The notes under the pieces were generated by a model. It made no database searches and was not told the origin of the DNA. It worked only from the letters and a program-made list of their open reading frames with translations. Below, one piece after another: positions 13,407 through 26,400 of a DNA stretch of 64,000 nt. Made by a program: the position numbers and the translations under genes. This DNA comes from Brevipalpus yothersi. Its lineage: Eukaryota; Arthropoda; Arachnida; Trombidiformes; Tenuipalpidae. Every line of letters begins with the position of its first letter. Positions within the stretch are counted from its first letter, which is position 1. The stretch spans positions 456,364 through 520,363 of the forward strand of contig QZCP01000223.1 in NCBI GenBank assembly GCA_003956705.1. The letters run 5' to 3'.

Positions 13407-14414
13407 TTTCAACGCTTGTCGGAATCTTGCATTGAGTCTTACCAAATTATCCATTATCTTTTTAGGCTCTTGTTTTGTCGAATTTCATGATGAAGCTTCG
13501 CTTAAAGAAGCGCTAAATTTAGACGGAGCCGTAAGTGACCATTTTACTTTGCATAAAGTTTCATCTTATGTATTTATTTGAGAGAGGCTCATTTAGCGCT
13601 TTTTTCATCTTCTCCCTATGATTTTAGGAGTTTGGTGGTCGATGTATCCGAATTCATCCTGCAGAAAGAAAAAGAAATGATCCAAATCGTCGTGGAGGTA
13701 AGCCGGTTGTCTTCAAAGTGTATTCATAAGTGTTTGAAAATGTATCAATTTTTTAAGAATGTTGTTTTTTTTCTTCGAAAGGATTTGATCGCAACAGACC
13801 ACAAAACATGAATAATCGTGGTCGAGGGGGTAACTTTGGGCAACGTGGTTTTTACAATGAAAGAGATCAGAGACAAAGCTTCGATAGAAGCCCTAGGGGA
13901 GGCTACAACGATCGTGGTTATAACAATGATCGTGGTGGATTTGGCGGTGGTCGAGGTGGTAACGGTGGAGGGTTCAATGACAGGGGAAGATCTAGTTTTG
14001 GTGGTGGTAATCGTTATCGTAATTACAATTCTGGAAATCGTGACATGAAGCCGCGAAGTGGTCCTCCTTTTGAGGAATTTAAGGAACCTAGTGAAGAAGA
14101 TGCCGCAAATCGACCAAAATTGAAGCTCTTGCCCAGATCAAAAACCCAGCCGGTCAATGATCTCGCCGAAACAAAGGACAGAGACGAGATATTTGGAGGC
14201 GCAAAGCCTAGAGATGAAAAAGCATATGAAGAAAAGAAGCGGAGAGAATCTGAGAAATCAGGTAATGAATTATATAAGCTTACGATACGTTCATAATTCA
14301 AACTGATGATTTTTTTTCCTTTCTTCCTTTCCATTTCCCTCTCCTCCTTCTCTCTCTCCCTATTTCTCTCATTTCATCGATTAAACAGAGGATGTCACTC
14401 CAGCTTCGGAATGA
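12224..14414 (+). CDS. eIF4H: Eukaryotic translation initiation factor 4H
   Basis: RRM protein that stimulates the eIF4A helicase during cap-dependent initiation. Exons: 12224-12436, 12612-12660, then one copy of exon 3 (12844-12908 or its duplicate 13466-13530), 13628-13697, 13782-14261 and 14389-14414. All phases agree and give 300 aa. The RRM starts at about residue 47: RNP2 VYVGNL (49-54), TVQGDID, RNP1 GSCFVEF (88-94), then LKEALNLDGA, all as in human eIF4H. The C-terminal half is Arg/Gly/Asn-rich (RGRGGNFGQRG, NDRGGFGGGRGG), followed by an acidic end. An AATAAA occurs at 14559. The locus contains an N gap and a doubled exon 3; exon 3 is 65 nt, so including both copies would shift the frame. 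Tail to tail with MED7. Confidence 0.93.
12720..12939 (+). repeat. Left copy of 220-nt gap-flanking exact duplication
   Basis: Contains a CT tract, the end of intron 2, eIF4H exon 3 and the start of intron 3. It matches 13342-13561 exactly at a constant offset of 622 nt, including the microsatellite length. Confidence 0.9.
12940..13341. other. Assembly gap (402 N)
   Basis: Run of N inside the eIF4H gene, bracketed by identical sequence. Confidence 0.99.
13342..13561 (+). repeat. Right copy of 220-nt gap-flanking exact duplication
   Basis: Identical to 12720-12939. This copy continues into the rest of intron 3, whereas the left copy stops at the gap. Confidence 0.9.
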
Positions 14415-14947
14415 ATAGCTGCTTCTAACTCGCTACGGTTGTATTAATATATAACTTCATGTCAATCGAAAGCACCAACAACCAACAACTCTTGCTCGCT
14501 CTTCTGATTATTTCGGATACTTCGATAATCCCTCTGTCGTAAGAAAAACAAAATTATCAATAAATCATCTACGATTCACAAAGGAAAACTAGAATGGTGG
14601 CTCTCCTTTATCCTCTCCTCGAATTTTCACACGTCTGTTCAACACTCACATCTTTTACATATAATCTCTCAACATCTCCACCGAATGTGACGATCAATTC
14701 ACGATGATGAAACTCCTTGGCTTGATTGCAACGAATCGGTTTGTTCTTCAAAGCTCCTTTTTCTAGCGATTATACCACAAGCGTATGAGGAACCAGATTT
14801 CTCCGAACTTTTTCTCTCTTCTCTTCTATCTTCTCTATTCTCTTTCTCTTACTCTTTCTCTCTCTCTCTCTTCCTCTTTAGTGATGATAATGAAAACAAA
14901 TTGATGATTATATTAAAAGGTTTTGTGGACTTGAATTGCTTTTCTTC
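14415..14947. other. Convergent 3' UTR interval (eIF4H / MED7)
   Basis: Lies between the stop codons of two convergent genes. It carries the eIF4H AATAAA at 14559 and CT-rich sequence near 14810-14875. No gene seen. Confidence 0.6.
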
Positions 14948-16020
14948 TCATTTATTATTCGCCCATTGCTTTATAGACATCTCCACAATATCACACATTA
15001 AAGCATCCAATTGTGTTAAAAGAGCTATATCGTCGATTTCTTCGTTCGGCTCCGAATCTTTGAATTCATCATCATCTTCATCATTATCCTTTTCATCGGT
15101 TTTGATCAAAGATTCGATGTTAATCGGGGGTAATTTATCGATATCTGGAATAGAGTTTATGCTCGAATTAACAATATCGATGACTTGTTGAATCTGTTCT
15201 TCTAAATATGCTATCATTTCAAGCCTCTGTTTACGCTGATGATCAAGTTTGACTCGTATTGTTTCTCTTGCTTGATGTGGCCTCATCTCATTGATTAGAT
15301 GATGCATTTGTATAAAAAGCATCTCAATATCGGTACATTTTTCGATCCTTTTATCCGATTCAGGACACTTAATTAATGCATCTAATAGATCTAACATACT
15401 GGCAGCCAGAGAAGCGTTCATTTTCTTTATCTCTCTCCGATAATTATAATCACTTGGAAAGAGGGGCTTAATTCCTTGATCTTCCAGTGAGCGAATTATT
15501 GGCTCATCTACTTTGATCTCAACGGCAAACATGGAATAACTGCCATCGGTAATTGGCTTGGGTGGGTTTGGATTAAGGCCTTTGGAAATGTTTTCATCGG
15601 TATACAATTGTATTAGAAGAGGAGGCAAAGGATATGATGATATTGTTGATTTAACCGGCGTCCTTTAAAATGAGATCACAAAATGAGAAACAGAGAGAGA
15701 GAGATGATGGAAAAAAGGAGAGAAAGAGAGAGAGAGATGAGAAAAATATTATATCAACATCTTAAGGAACAATCATAAACATATACACACACACAAAACC
15801 GGTGCCGGCAAAAGCACACCTCAACATCAACATCAACAAACATCATTTCATGTATCGCATCTCTCTTTCTCTTTCTCTCTCTCGCTTTAGCAATCAACAT
15901 CATTTCGGGGACACAATTAACTTACCGTGTTTCATCGGTATCATCTGTTTCTTCTGTTTCTTCATTTATGCTATCAGGAGCATTATCACCTTCTCCTTCC
16001 GTATCAGTGTTATCCAGCAT
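14948..16020 (-). CDS. MED7: Mediator complex subunit 7
   Basis: Component of the Mediator middle module that bridges transcription factors and RNA polymerase II in the nucleus. Exons (minus) are 16020-15926 and 15662-14948; the split Arg codon (CG|G) joins them to 269 aa. The first exon encodes an acidic N-terminus (MLDNTDTEGEGDN onward). The conserved body follows: YPLPPLLIQLYTDENISKGL, then LEDQGI, then LINEMRPHQARET, a MED7 signature, then a coiled coil around KQRLEMIAYLEEQI. The C-terminus is acidic. The signature HHLINE-RPHQARETIRV makes identity firm. The ATG at 16020 is the first in frame after the upstream region. Downstream of, and co-oriented with, the chitin-binding protein gene. 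Confidence 0.93.
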
Positions 16021-16976
16021 TGTAATATGTCCATACACACACACATACAGCGAATTATTAAACCATCATGATGATACAATATATATATATACACACAGTG
16101 TGAGAATAGGATAATTTGATTGTGATTAATAAACTAACTAAATTAACTAGACATGTATATTTACATTAAGAAGCACGTGGTAATTTGTGACTCTTTTTGA
16201 TGAGCCAATAAAAAAAATGTGTGTCTCTCTATCAGTGTAAGAATGTGCGTGTGTGTGTTGAAAAAAAAAATAAACTGAAAAACGCTTTTCGAAACAAGCA
16301 ACACAAACCGCTTTTCATCAACATTTCAAAACATTACGATTTGCGCAACAGCACAGTTTAGTGAAGAGGGAAAAAAAATCATCTTCTTCATCTTCTTCAT
16401 CTTCATCTTCTTCATCATCATCTCAAGAATTATGAGTAAATCTTTTTTGACTTCCATTTGTATGCTTCTTGATACAAATTTTCTCTAATTAATCAACAAT
16501 CAGTGATCATTTGGGTGGTAGTCTTTGGAAAGATGATAATGATGAGCTCGGTTTCGTGTGAAAGCATAACAAGTTAATTTTTTTCAAAGCAATTTTTTTT
16601 CCTTCTCGTTTTGGTTACGAAAATTAATAATAATAAAATAATCTTTATCGTTTATTTATCAACAGTATATAAAAATTAATTAAAAAATCATATATGTATT
16701 TATAATATTAATTTTTTCTCTTTTCGTGTGATTTTTTTCCTGATTGCTTTCAGTGGAAGATGATTGTGGGGTGGATGATGATGAGCATTTAAGTAGTGAT
16801 TTAATGATGATGATGGTAGTGAGGTGTCGAAAGGATGATGGTGATGATGGTGTGGAGAGGAATTAGTAGTAGAAGTAATAGTAGACGATCACAGGCAATC
16901 AATATACGTTCTTTCTCTCCTCACTTTGGTGATGTAAAATTTTTCAACAATCAATGTGTTCATTTATCATTGCTAA
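16021..16976. other. Interval between MED7 5' end and chitin-binding gene 3' end
   Basis: Expected to hold the MED7 promoter and the 3' UTR of the chitin-binding gene. A TCTTCA/TCATCT-type simple repeat occupies about 16378-16425, and AT-rich sequence about 16620-16740. No coding exon. Confidence 0.5.
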
Positions 16977-19900
16977 TTAGTTCCGGCCATAATTATAATA
17001 TATCAATGGATAATCTATGGGACCAGTATTTAGAGATCGACGCTTAACTCTTGCCACTTTGGCTACTTTGGCTACTCTTGCAGCTCGACGAACACTTCTT
17101 CTTGATTCCGAAGATCGTCGTGAGCTTCGTTTACGTTTAGGACTGATTCGTTTACGCTTCTGTTTCGATTTGAAAGCTGCTCGCTGCCATCGAATAATAG
17201 GAGAAAGTTTACCACCATTACCTCCTCCGGACATTCCAACTCCCATATTTGGTAGCCTCATCACATCACCTCCCATACCCATGGTTCCCATTGCTCCACC
17301 ATTCGATTGCATATCTTGACCATCACTTTGCTGCTGCTGTTCATCACCAGCACCACCTCCATTTGCTCCACCATTGCCATTGGTTTGACCACCTCCATCA
17401 CCAGCCATACCACCATTGCTATTCATTTGCATTTGACCCATTTGACCCATTTGACTCATTCCACCGTTGCCATTCATTTGCATCTGACCATCATCCATTC
17501 CCATTCCCATGTCCATTTGATCATTTCCATCAGCCATGCCACCACCATTGCCATTCATCTGCATTTGACCCATTCCGCCATTACCATTGGCCTGATCACC
17601 TCCGTTGTCCATTCCGTCATCACCATTCATTTGCGTTTGACTCATTCCACCATTCCCGTTCATTTGTCCATTCCCGTTACCATTCATCCCACCATTGCCA
17701 TTGGTTTGACCACCTCCATTGCCATTCATTCCACCGTTACCATTCATCTGCATTTGATCCATTCCACCGTTGCCGTTCATTTGCATTTGACCCATTCCAC
17801 CATTGCCATTACCATTGGCCTGATCACCTCTGTTATCCATTCTACCGACGCCATTCATTTGCATTTGGCTCATTCCACCACCGTTACCATTTCCATTGCT
17901 ATTCATCTTCATTTGGCCCATTTGACCACCTCCATTACCATTGCCGTTACCAATGCCGTTGCCACCGGAGCCAGATCCACCGGATCCACCAAAACCGTCT
18001 GAACCTGATCCACCTGATCCACCTGAGCCGCCTGAGCCTGTGATGGGATTTCCATCAGCATCTGAAAAAAACATATGTATAAACATTTCTAGAATCGAAA
18101 CTTGATTTTTCTCCTCTTTTTTCATTGTATTCACCTTTGAAAAGATTATTGTTCAATGAATAGAAATCCGGTGCAGAGTTACAATCGAAATCAAACCACC
18201 AAACACAAACGAAATTTCGTTGACTGAAGATAGTTCCGTTTGGACACAGGAAAGCATCAGAACGACCATCCTCTTGGCAAATATGAAAAACTTGGCATCG
18301 AGCTTCGACATCGGCATAATATCCAGGCCATTGTTGCTGACTACATCTAAAGCTAGTGGAAGGAACACTTGCAAAGATTGGATAGTCCTGTCCTGGTTCA
18401 CCACGAATTGCTTTTCTAAGCCAATCGATAGGATCTCCACCATAACCGCCACCATAATTTCCATAGTCTCCTGAATTCCAGAAAAAGATGAAAGTCAAGC
18501 TCACAATTTATTTTCATGCATGTATTTCTACTCACCTTCTCCTCCTCCCATTTGATATCCACCATCTTGCATTTGACCCAGTCCTCCGTTCATCATCATT
18601 GGTGATGACATTCCACCGGTGGCACCTGACATTCCATTGACCATCATAGCATTTCCGTTTCCGTTGGTCATCATACCGTTATCACTTTTCACTCCACTCA
18701 TTCCATTGCCATTTCCATTGTTCATTCCGTTGCCCATCATACCATTACCATTTCCATTGGCTGTCATACCATTACCACGCTTTGCGTCACTCATTCCATT
18801 GCCGTTGCCGTTACCATTGGCCATCATGCCATTCCCATTTTGTCCCATGCCACCTTTGATTCCACTCATGCCATTACCGGTGCCATCACCGTTTCCATTG
18901 GTCATCATACCATTACTTCCACCTTTTACTCCGCTCATTCCATTGCCATTACCATTTCCATTGGCCATCATGCCATTTCCATTTTTACGCCTTCGACCAC
19001 CTTTGATTCCATTCATACCGTTACCGTTGCCATTTCCATTTCCATTGGTCATCATACCACTACCACCTTTTACTCCACTCATTCTATTACCATTTCCGTT
19101 GCCATTGCCATTTTGTCTTTGTCCACCTTTGACACTATTCCTCATACCATTGCCTCCACCTTTGACTCCGTTCATGCCGCTTCCATTGTCCATCCTACCA
19201 CCTTTTGCTCTGTTCATTCCATTACCGTTAGTCATCATACCATTGCCATTTCCATTTCTTCTCTGGCCACCCTTGATTCCGTTCATACCTATTCCACATA
19301 ATGATATAGGAAGAAAGAGATAGTAAAGAAGTCAACATGTTGAAGAAATTTACCTCTACCGTTCGACATTCCATTTTGTCCCATGCTCATACCGTTTCCA
19401 TTCATCTAGAATGAGAAGAGCCAATCCTTAGAATTAAAAGCGAATCGCAAGAGCATATTATAAGTTACCTGTCCATTGTTTGAGCCTTGATCGTCCTCAT
19501 TTTGTTGGCCATCCATATTTTGCTGCTGTTGTTCCGGATTGTGATGAAATCGTTCAGATACAAGATGGAAAGAGTTAATAACGATAGCTCATTTTTTGGA
19601 AGAAGTAACATGATCTATTATATCTATAACATGATGATTCCCCTCCCCCTCTCTATCTACTCAACTCAGGTGTGATCAGATTGTCCTATAAGCTTTATGA
19701 AATCAGAAAAAAATTAGAATTCACTCACGTCAATACCACCTTGTTGATCATTTCTATCATTCATTTGCATCGGCATACCAGCACCGTTCATCGCTTGACC
19801 ATCGTCCATCGGATTGGCACCACTTCCGGAATCATCACCGTTTGACTGTTGCTGATCATCTGGGAATCCATTCAACATTGTCATCGGTGCGATAGTAGTG

Positions 19901-22428
19901 ACCGGATCATCAATTCCACCATCTTTTAGAGATCATGCAAGTACACACGAAAAAAAAGAGGACTCGATAAGATGTGAAAAAAAGAATAATCGCAACATAC
20001 ACACACATACATATACACAAATAATCGTGTGAAAGAGTAGATAATTGAAATTATGATACATTGTGTACATGTGTAAGTGTGTAGAATATTGGTTCTGAGA
20101 GTTTGACAAATTTGTTGTTGACAAACAAGCGAACTGATTCTCACTATAACATCTACACGAAAAATTTAACTAACCGCCATCATTACCTAATCCATCGTTC
20201 ATCATGTCGCGCTGTTGTCCATTCATCATCATCATTCCATTTGGTCGCATAGCTTGTGGATCCATCATACTAGGTACATCCGATGACATACTGTCCCGGG
20301 GCATTAAATTTATAGCATTTGAACCATCCATCGGGCCCATTGCCACACCGTTCATGGACTGTGCTTCCTGTGATAATCGATCAGATTAGAGAATATATTT
20401 AATTGATTTGCCCACGTGAACAATTTTTGGAACCATTACACATCATAAAATTTACGAATGTTTGATCAAGAAAGACATGCCTAAGGCTTTGATATTCCAC
20501 TTTGATCAGTATCCAATCAAAGCTTAATCAGTCTAGCGATCAAACAAACTACTTCCTGTTGAGTATCAATTTAACTTCCGGTCAGTTTTGTCAGAGGCAT
20601 TGATCTTGAAGTTGATTTTATCAAAATTTATATTCGTTTTACGAGTGTCACATGTGATAACTCGCACTAAAACTCTGGTGATAGTCGTAAAAAAATGTTG
20701 CACTAAATTCAATTGGAAATTATGATTGAAAAATTGTTCTCTAGCTTGAGTTGGATCCCTGAAAATTTGTTTCACCCTACAGCCATAAGTGTCAAAAGGA
20801 TTGCCTTAATCGAGAAGAATCACACATTAGAAGTTAATTTGAATTTTTGTCCAAAAATTACATGAGATTTCAAACAGGAAGTGAGCATATATCATGAGTT
20901 GAGAGAATCAACTTTTTCATGTAGGTAAAATTTTTCGCCTCAAAAACAGAATCACAATAGTTTTCTTTCTCTTCAATTCTATTCTGATAAAAAAATTTTT
21001 TCCCACTCATTTTATCCTTTTCATCCGATGCACGCACGCAAATCACCACATCTAATTGATAATGTTTTGGAATGGAGGATGAAAAAGAGGAGAGAATCTT
21101 TATCCAGCATCTTGTAAGCCTTCTTGGACACTTCACTCAACCAACCATTTCATTTGTGTGTTGTGAATAAAATATGAGATCATGATAAGAGTAAATAGAA
21201 GCACAAAATCATGGAAAGTTCAAGCTGTTGTTCCCAATCAACAATCAACAATAAGACAATCTTTCCCGCATCATTCAGTCTTGTTACGAGAGGAGAAAAA
21301 CTGCCAGAATATGAACATTTCAAATCAAGTGTCCACAATCAGTATGGACACTGGATATACACATGTATCCACATGAATATACAGAATTTCTTCTAGATCT
21401 GTATCAAAATCATAATAGATAGAGAGATATAACAAAGATAGATAGTTACTGATTACTCACCTGTTGAAGCCTGGCAACCCCATCGAGGCTACCAGGTTGA
21501 GGCCAAGTTCTGTAATTAGATGAAAAATAGCTTTGACTACGTCCAGGTGATGGTGGATATCCATTGTCATAATAAATTCTCTGAGTTGATATGAGATCAG
21601 CCAGAAGAGCTACGATTGAGAAGGAGATGAAAAAAATAAGGTATTAAATGATAAGTAGGAAGAGAGGATAGATCACAAGTGGTGATCTATCGGATATTGA
21701 ATATTCTGATTATCATGTGGGTATGATGAATCGATATATATGATGATCTGAATATTATAGGTAAACTTAGGCATAACTTTCCAGACATGTTCCGGATTTG
21801 AGTTTGATAAGTTTTCCATTTGTCAAAATTTGTAGTCATGAGTAATAATAACGACAATAATTCAAGATCGTGCCAATTCATAATTTAAGTGTCTACACAC
21901 CATTTCGAACTACTTTCACTTGTATCAATAAACTGAGGAATAGCATTTCCTGATTCCTCTTCACTTTCACTCTTTCTTTCAATCTCTCTTTCTCTCTCTC
22001 TCCTCTCATCTGATGGATGATATAGTCTACCAACATACACACACATCATATTGACCACCACTTTCACTTCGGACCAATTTATGATCGATTCAAACTGAAT
22101 CGGATCTTGATTCAGCTAAATTAGCCGATAAACGAATGGCGGTGAATCCGTGAGCCCAAAAGGCGAGGAAAACAGATCAAAGAATATCTGAGACCCGGTA
22201 GAAGAAAGTGGAAGATTGAGTAACCAGAAGAGAAAGAGAAAGAGAGATGAAGATGAATGGAAAAAAAGAGTCAAAGTGTTGCTAAATCGACGAAAACTCT
22301 AATTCGATTAGTTGACTTCTTTACACCACTCAGAATGCCTTTGATTATGGGGGACCGATTATCGTCGGGACTTGTATATTCTCATTGAGCGCATATTATT
22401 TACTCAAAAAAGCGACTTTCTCTTTCAT

Positions 22429-22500
<72 letters not shown>

Positions 22501-23042
22501 CCTGAGCCCATCAAAAAGCCTACAAAACAGCCAAAAATGTATCATCGCAATCATCTGCTCCTCTCTTGATGCACGGATGCAATAAACTGCTATTCAACCA
22601 TGCATTCCAACCAATTGTTGCAATCATCTTCCAGAGCAGACTAACGAAACATCAATACTCGGACCACTGAGAAGGGAATCTTTTACTTTCTCTCTTTTGA
22701 TTTACTTTTCAACCCAGACTGACCATTCTGATACTATTCTACCATCTAAATTCTCGACCCATGCAAGCGTGTCCATGCTGGTCATTTACACTGGAACACT
22801 TTCACGCTTACTTTACTCTATTTCGATTGTATTCCTCTTACATCATCCATCAGACACTCTCATAAAATGATATCCGATATACCGTTTTTGATCGATAAAA
22901 ATCATCTCAAAAAAGATGAAAAAGGTAGACTATTCTTATGTACTTCTAACCAACTTGATGAACTAACGGGATTCACAATCGACAGGTGATGAATGATTTA
23001 CTCACCCAACAGAACAGCACTCAAAGTGAAAACGAATCTCAT
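16977..23042 (-). CDS. Secreted Met/Asn/Gly-repeat protein with one chitin-binding (CBM14, CPAP1-type) domain
   Basis: Nine exons (minus): 23042-23006, 21609-21461, 20367-20175, 19922-19729, 19522-19469 (or from 19525), 19405-19354, 19288-18536, 18470-18135, 18061-16977. All phases agree, giving about 950 aa. Signal peptide: MRFVFTLSAVLLALLADL. Then come a Tyr/Pro/Ser segment, Met/Asn/Gly-rich repeats (about 65-475, with units like NGNGNGMSGVKGG), one six-cysteine CBM14 domain, more repeats (units like GGMGQMQMNGNG), and a basic tail with RRSSESRRS and AKVAKVARV, ending YPLIYYNYGRN. In CBM14 the cysteines sit at about 520, 536, 542, 553, 566 and 574, with DYPIFASVPSTSFRC, GYYADVEARCQVFHIC, FLCPNGTIFSQ and FVCVWWF, the arthropod CPAP1 pattern. 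This suggests an extracellular chitin-matrix (cuticle) component. Exact repeat function is unknown; splice sites inside the repeats are inferred from phase. Confidence 0.85.
22433..22493. repeat. (CT)n microsatellite
   Basis: About 60-nt CT tract within the first intron of the chitin-binding protein gene. Confidence 0.95.
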
Positions 23043-23486
23043 CTTGTTACGATGTGATTGAGTTGACACTGGATGGTATCAGTAGATGACAGAAAAAATT
23101 CGAAAATTTCGACTATATGGTCCAATTACGAGAGCACAGGAAACTTTTCTCTTCTCCAACGGATTTTTAAACCCAAAACAAGTAGAAAAACGTAGGACGA
23201 TAACGTTTTCAATGGAGCTCAAGTCGAAACGAAGCACTTGAAGAAATTCCAAACACTAAAAGGATCACCAAAAAAAGCTCACAGTGAAATATGTGCAATA
23301 ATTATGGCACACTGATGAGAAACAATCGGTTCAAATTCACTAAGTTGTCAAAGTTTGTCCGATATTCAGCAACAAAGCAATTGAAGAGCAAATAAAACGC
23401 TTCCACACACTCACTATGATGTCTTCTTGTGTCTTTCGAAAGTGAGAGAAAAAAAATACTGTGAAAAATTTCTTACTTCGAAAGTG

Positions 23487-23494
23487 CTTTTATA
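23487..23494 (-). promoter_or_regulatory. Predicted TATA box of the chitin-binding protein gene
   Basis: On the minus strand this reads TATAAAAG. An initiator-like TCACAGT follows about 31 nt downstream (around 23458-23464). The ATG is at 23042, so the inferred 5' UTR is about 420 nt. Position and spacing are suggestive only. Confidence 0.4.
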
Positions 23495-26400
23495 TCGGAA
23501 CAAGAGAGAGAATGAATATAAACTCGATGGGAGACAGTCTGGGATAGAACAGTCCAAAATGTGGCGGGAAACATACTTCGAATAAGGTGAGCGCTTTACA
23601 GTTACTTTCCAGCTCGAACAGTGTACAGGCAAAGGTATGAAATGAAGACTGAATATGGGCGGTATCTGGTCAGTACTGACCATAGTAGTTTGTGTGTGTG
23701 TATGGTGAAAGTGTAAGCTAATATTCCGACCCACCAAAATCAATCCTTTCACTTGTATACAAGCAGCAATCGTATGAACAAAACTGGCCCCAAAAGTGAT
23801 TTAAGCTGGGCGGTCATAAAGAGAAAGTGAATGTTCCTCTTATTCACCTCCTTCTTCTCCTCCTCTTCCTCTTTTCGGACTTCGAAATGCTTACCTTTCG
23901 AGTTTCACCATCTTTTGAACATTGTATAATATATGAGAAAGTTTCTTGAATGTGTTCACCGGATCTTGAGCCTTCGAATGTTACAACAATTGGCATACTA
24001 AAAGTTTAACCATCCTATTCCGAAAAAGCCGGGTTCAAAATGATACTGATGAGTTGGGGTTGTTTCAGATATGATCTGGTTTAGTATGATTTAATCGGTG
24101 ATCTCAGTGTTTGCTTACGAAATGGAAGAATATTTGAAGCAATATGTGAAAGATACTCACTTGATGATGAGCGAAAAAAAAATTCAAAGAAATGAAAGTC
24201 AAGGTTCCTTTTTCAATAATCGGAACAAAATTTTCCCATCTCGAAGATTAGATACTCATTTCCTTTCTCTAACATCTTAATGCACTTACTTGATACTCTA
24301 ATGAGTAGTTTCTGAGCTAAATTTTCAGTGAAAAGCTAAAAATCACACAGATTTCTTTTCCAAAGCCCAAAAACGGAAATATAAAGGAGTATACTCATTT
24401 TCATACTCATGAAACTGATGATTGTGCAGAAATTCGAGATCAAAATGCAACGAATCAGCTTAAAACTATGTTTTAGTAAGCGTAGATCAATTAGATATCA
24501 CTTTTCAGTAATACATCAGCATTAAAGCAATGTTTGATCATTTTTCTTCATTGATTTCATGAAATAAGCATTTTAAGGATCGATTTGAGGCGTTAAAATC
24601 TCTAGATTGGATTTTAAGCCTATTGTAGTGCAAAATTTGACTTCAGATTCAGTTAGAACTACAATTTCTGTCAAGACAAGGTCAAAAGTCGTTGAAAAAA
24701 GTCGTCAAAGTGTTGACACTACATTTAAAAGCTGTCATCAATCGATCGATTTGATTTTTCTTAATGAAAGTGACAGAATGTTTCGAACGTTTGTTCGAAA
24801 ATGCTTCATTATATTCCTTCAAAATTCATTCCTATTAAATCGGTGTGAACACTTTTTCTGTTTCATTTTGACTTGTTGACTAGATTCTAGGTGTTTTATG
24901 ATTTTTTTCTAACTAAACTCATCATGTCTTCTAAAAGTCTCTACGTATTCGTACCGTTCCAATTTTTCTCGCATGTATTGAGAAACCTTAGAAATCAAAA
25001 CGAGTAAGAGCCTCTTATTGACCATATACCTCTGAATTGTATATGAATTCAAACGAAATTCATCATTGATTCATTCTCTCTGAAAATTTCAACCATCTTG
25101 GTACTAGAATCGTCCGTAAATGTTCATTTTGAATGAGAAATGCTTTTGTATCAGTAGATTGATACAAGTTCTACATGTTAAAATTTAGAGTCAACGAATT
25201 TATACCAATTTTCAGACTTGCAACTTGTTAGAAATGTTTCACTTCGATAGAACGAGCCAGGGCTTTTTCTTAGCTTTATTTAAGAATCTGAGCTCTCTAA
25301 TCGATTAAAAGAAGATGAAAATGCCTTGAAGAGTTATAGAGAATAAAACTCCTAAGTTTGCTGTGTTTTTTCAGTTTCGAAAAGCTTAAGCGAATCGTGA
25401 TTTGGTGAATAAACTTCAAGACTGAACAAATAGAACAAAACAGAACAGAACAACAGCGTATAGATTGACCTTTATTTTGCAATGCTTCATAGATTCAATA
25501 TTTTACCTTTTTGACCAATTTCAGCCAATTACTAGGATTTTTAGCCAATAGAAACCATAAAAGCATCAAACATTAGATTCAGGTGTTCTCTGGAGAATCA
25601 TCTGAATTATAATGTAACTCTCATTTCAGTTTAGGAACAAAGAGAGAATGAGATGAATTAGATCTTAACTATTCTGTTTCATATTCTTTCTTATTCAAAT
25701 GGACCTTTTATTTGATTTTTAATGTAAAAAAGTTCTTATTTGAAAAACTTAGAACTCTTTTCTAAGTATTGTACTATTTTTCAATCTTACTTTGGTCATT
25801 TGAGGATTAAAAACCATTTCGAAGAACAGATTGAAAGTCAGATTACTTTTTTGAGCAAAGAATTTGCTATAATTAAGTCATCTTAGAGCCTTAGTATACC
25901 TAGTTTTGACTGAGTTTACATGAATTAGTAAAACTTTTATACTTGAGAATAATGAATTTTCAGATCAATTAGCTTCATATAAATACACATATACCACTAA
26001 AAAGTTTCAGTACTCATCAAATTTATTCATTAAGCAAATTATCGTCTCTTTTAATACGAACAACGAAGACATTGTGTCTATTTAGGGAGAAAAGAACTTT
26101 ATTGATAGCTTGGATCTCTTAAAAAGTTTTGGAATAGCATTTGATGTTAGAACATTTTGATTTCTTTGTATTCTCACAGAATAGTTTTTCTTCCTAACAG
26201 AATCATTCAATTTCTTGATCTCTTCTGAGTTTGACACAAATGCTTCACTTTCACTTTTAAAAACTTTCTTATTCGGGGCTGGGTCCGTTTCTCTGACGAA
26301 TCAAATTGAATTGGTATTGGATTATTTTTTCACCCCTATTTTGGAGCTGAAATGCTGAAAACACATCAATTTTTGATCGGAACCTTAGTACTGCTCCAAG

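Noticed and set aside
17017..18043. Long plus-strand frames (231 and 264 codons) rich in His, Ser and Thr
   Set aside because: Shadows of the repeat-coding exon of the minus-strand chitin-binding gene; the minus frame has the domain and the consistent splicing.
18619..19323. Plus-strand Pro/Leu/Ile-rich frame of 234 codons
   Set aside because: Antisense shadow of Met/Asn/Gly repeats; no independent evidence.
24607..24879. Plus-strand open frame of 90 codons in the gene-poor region
   Set aside because: No ATG at its start, no recognisable motif, no convincing splice sites.
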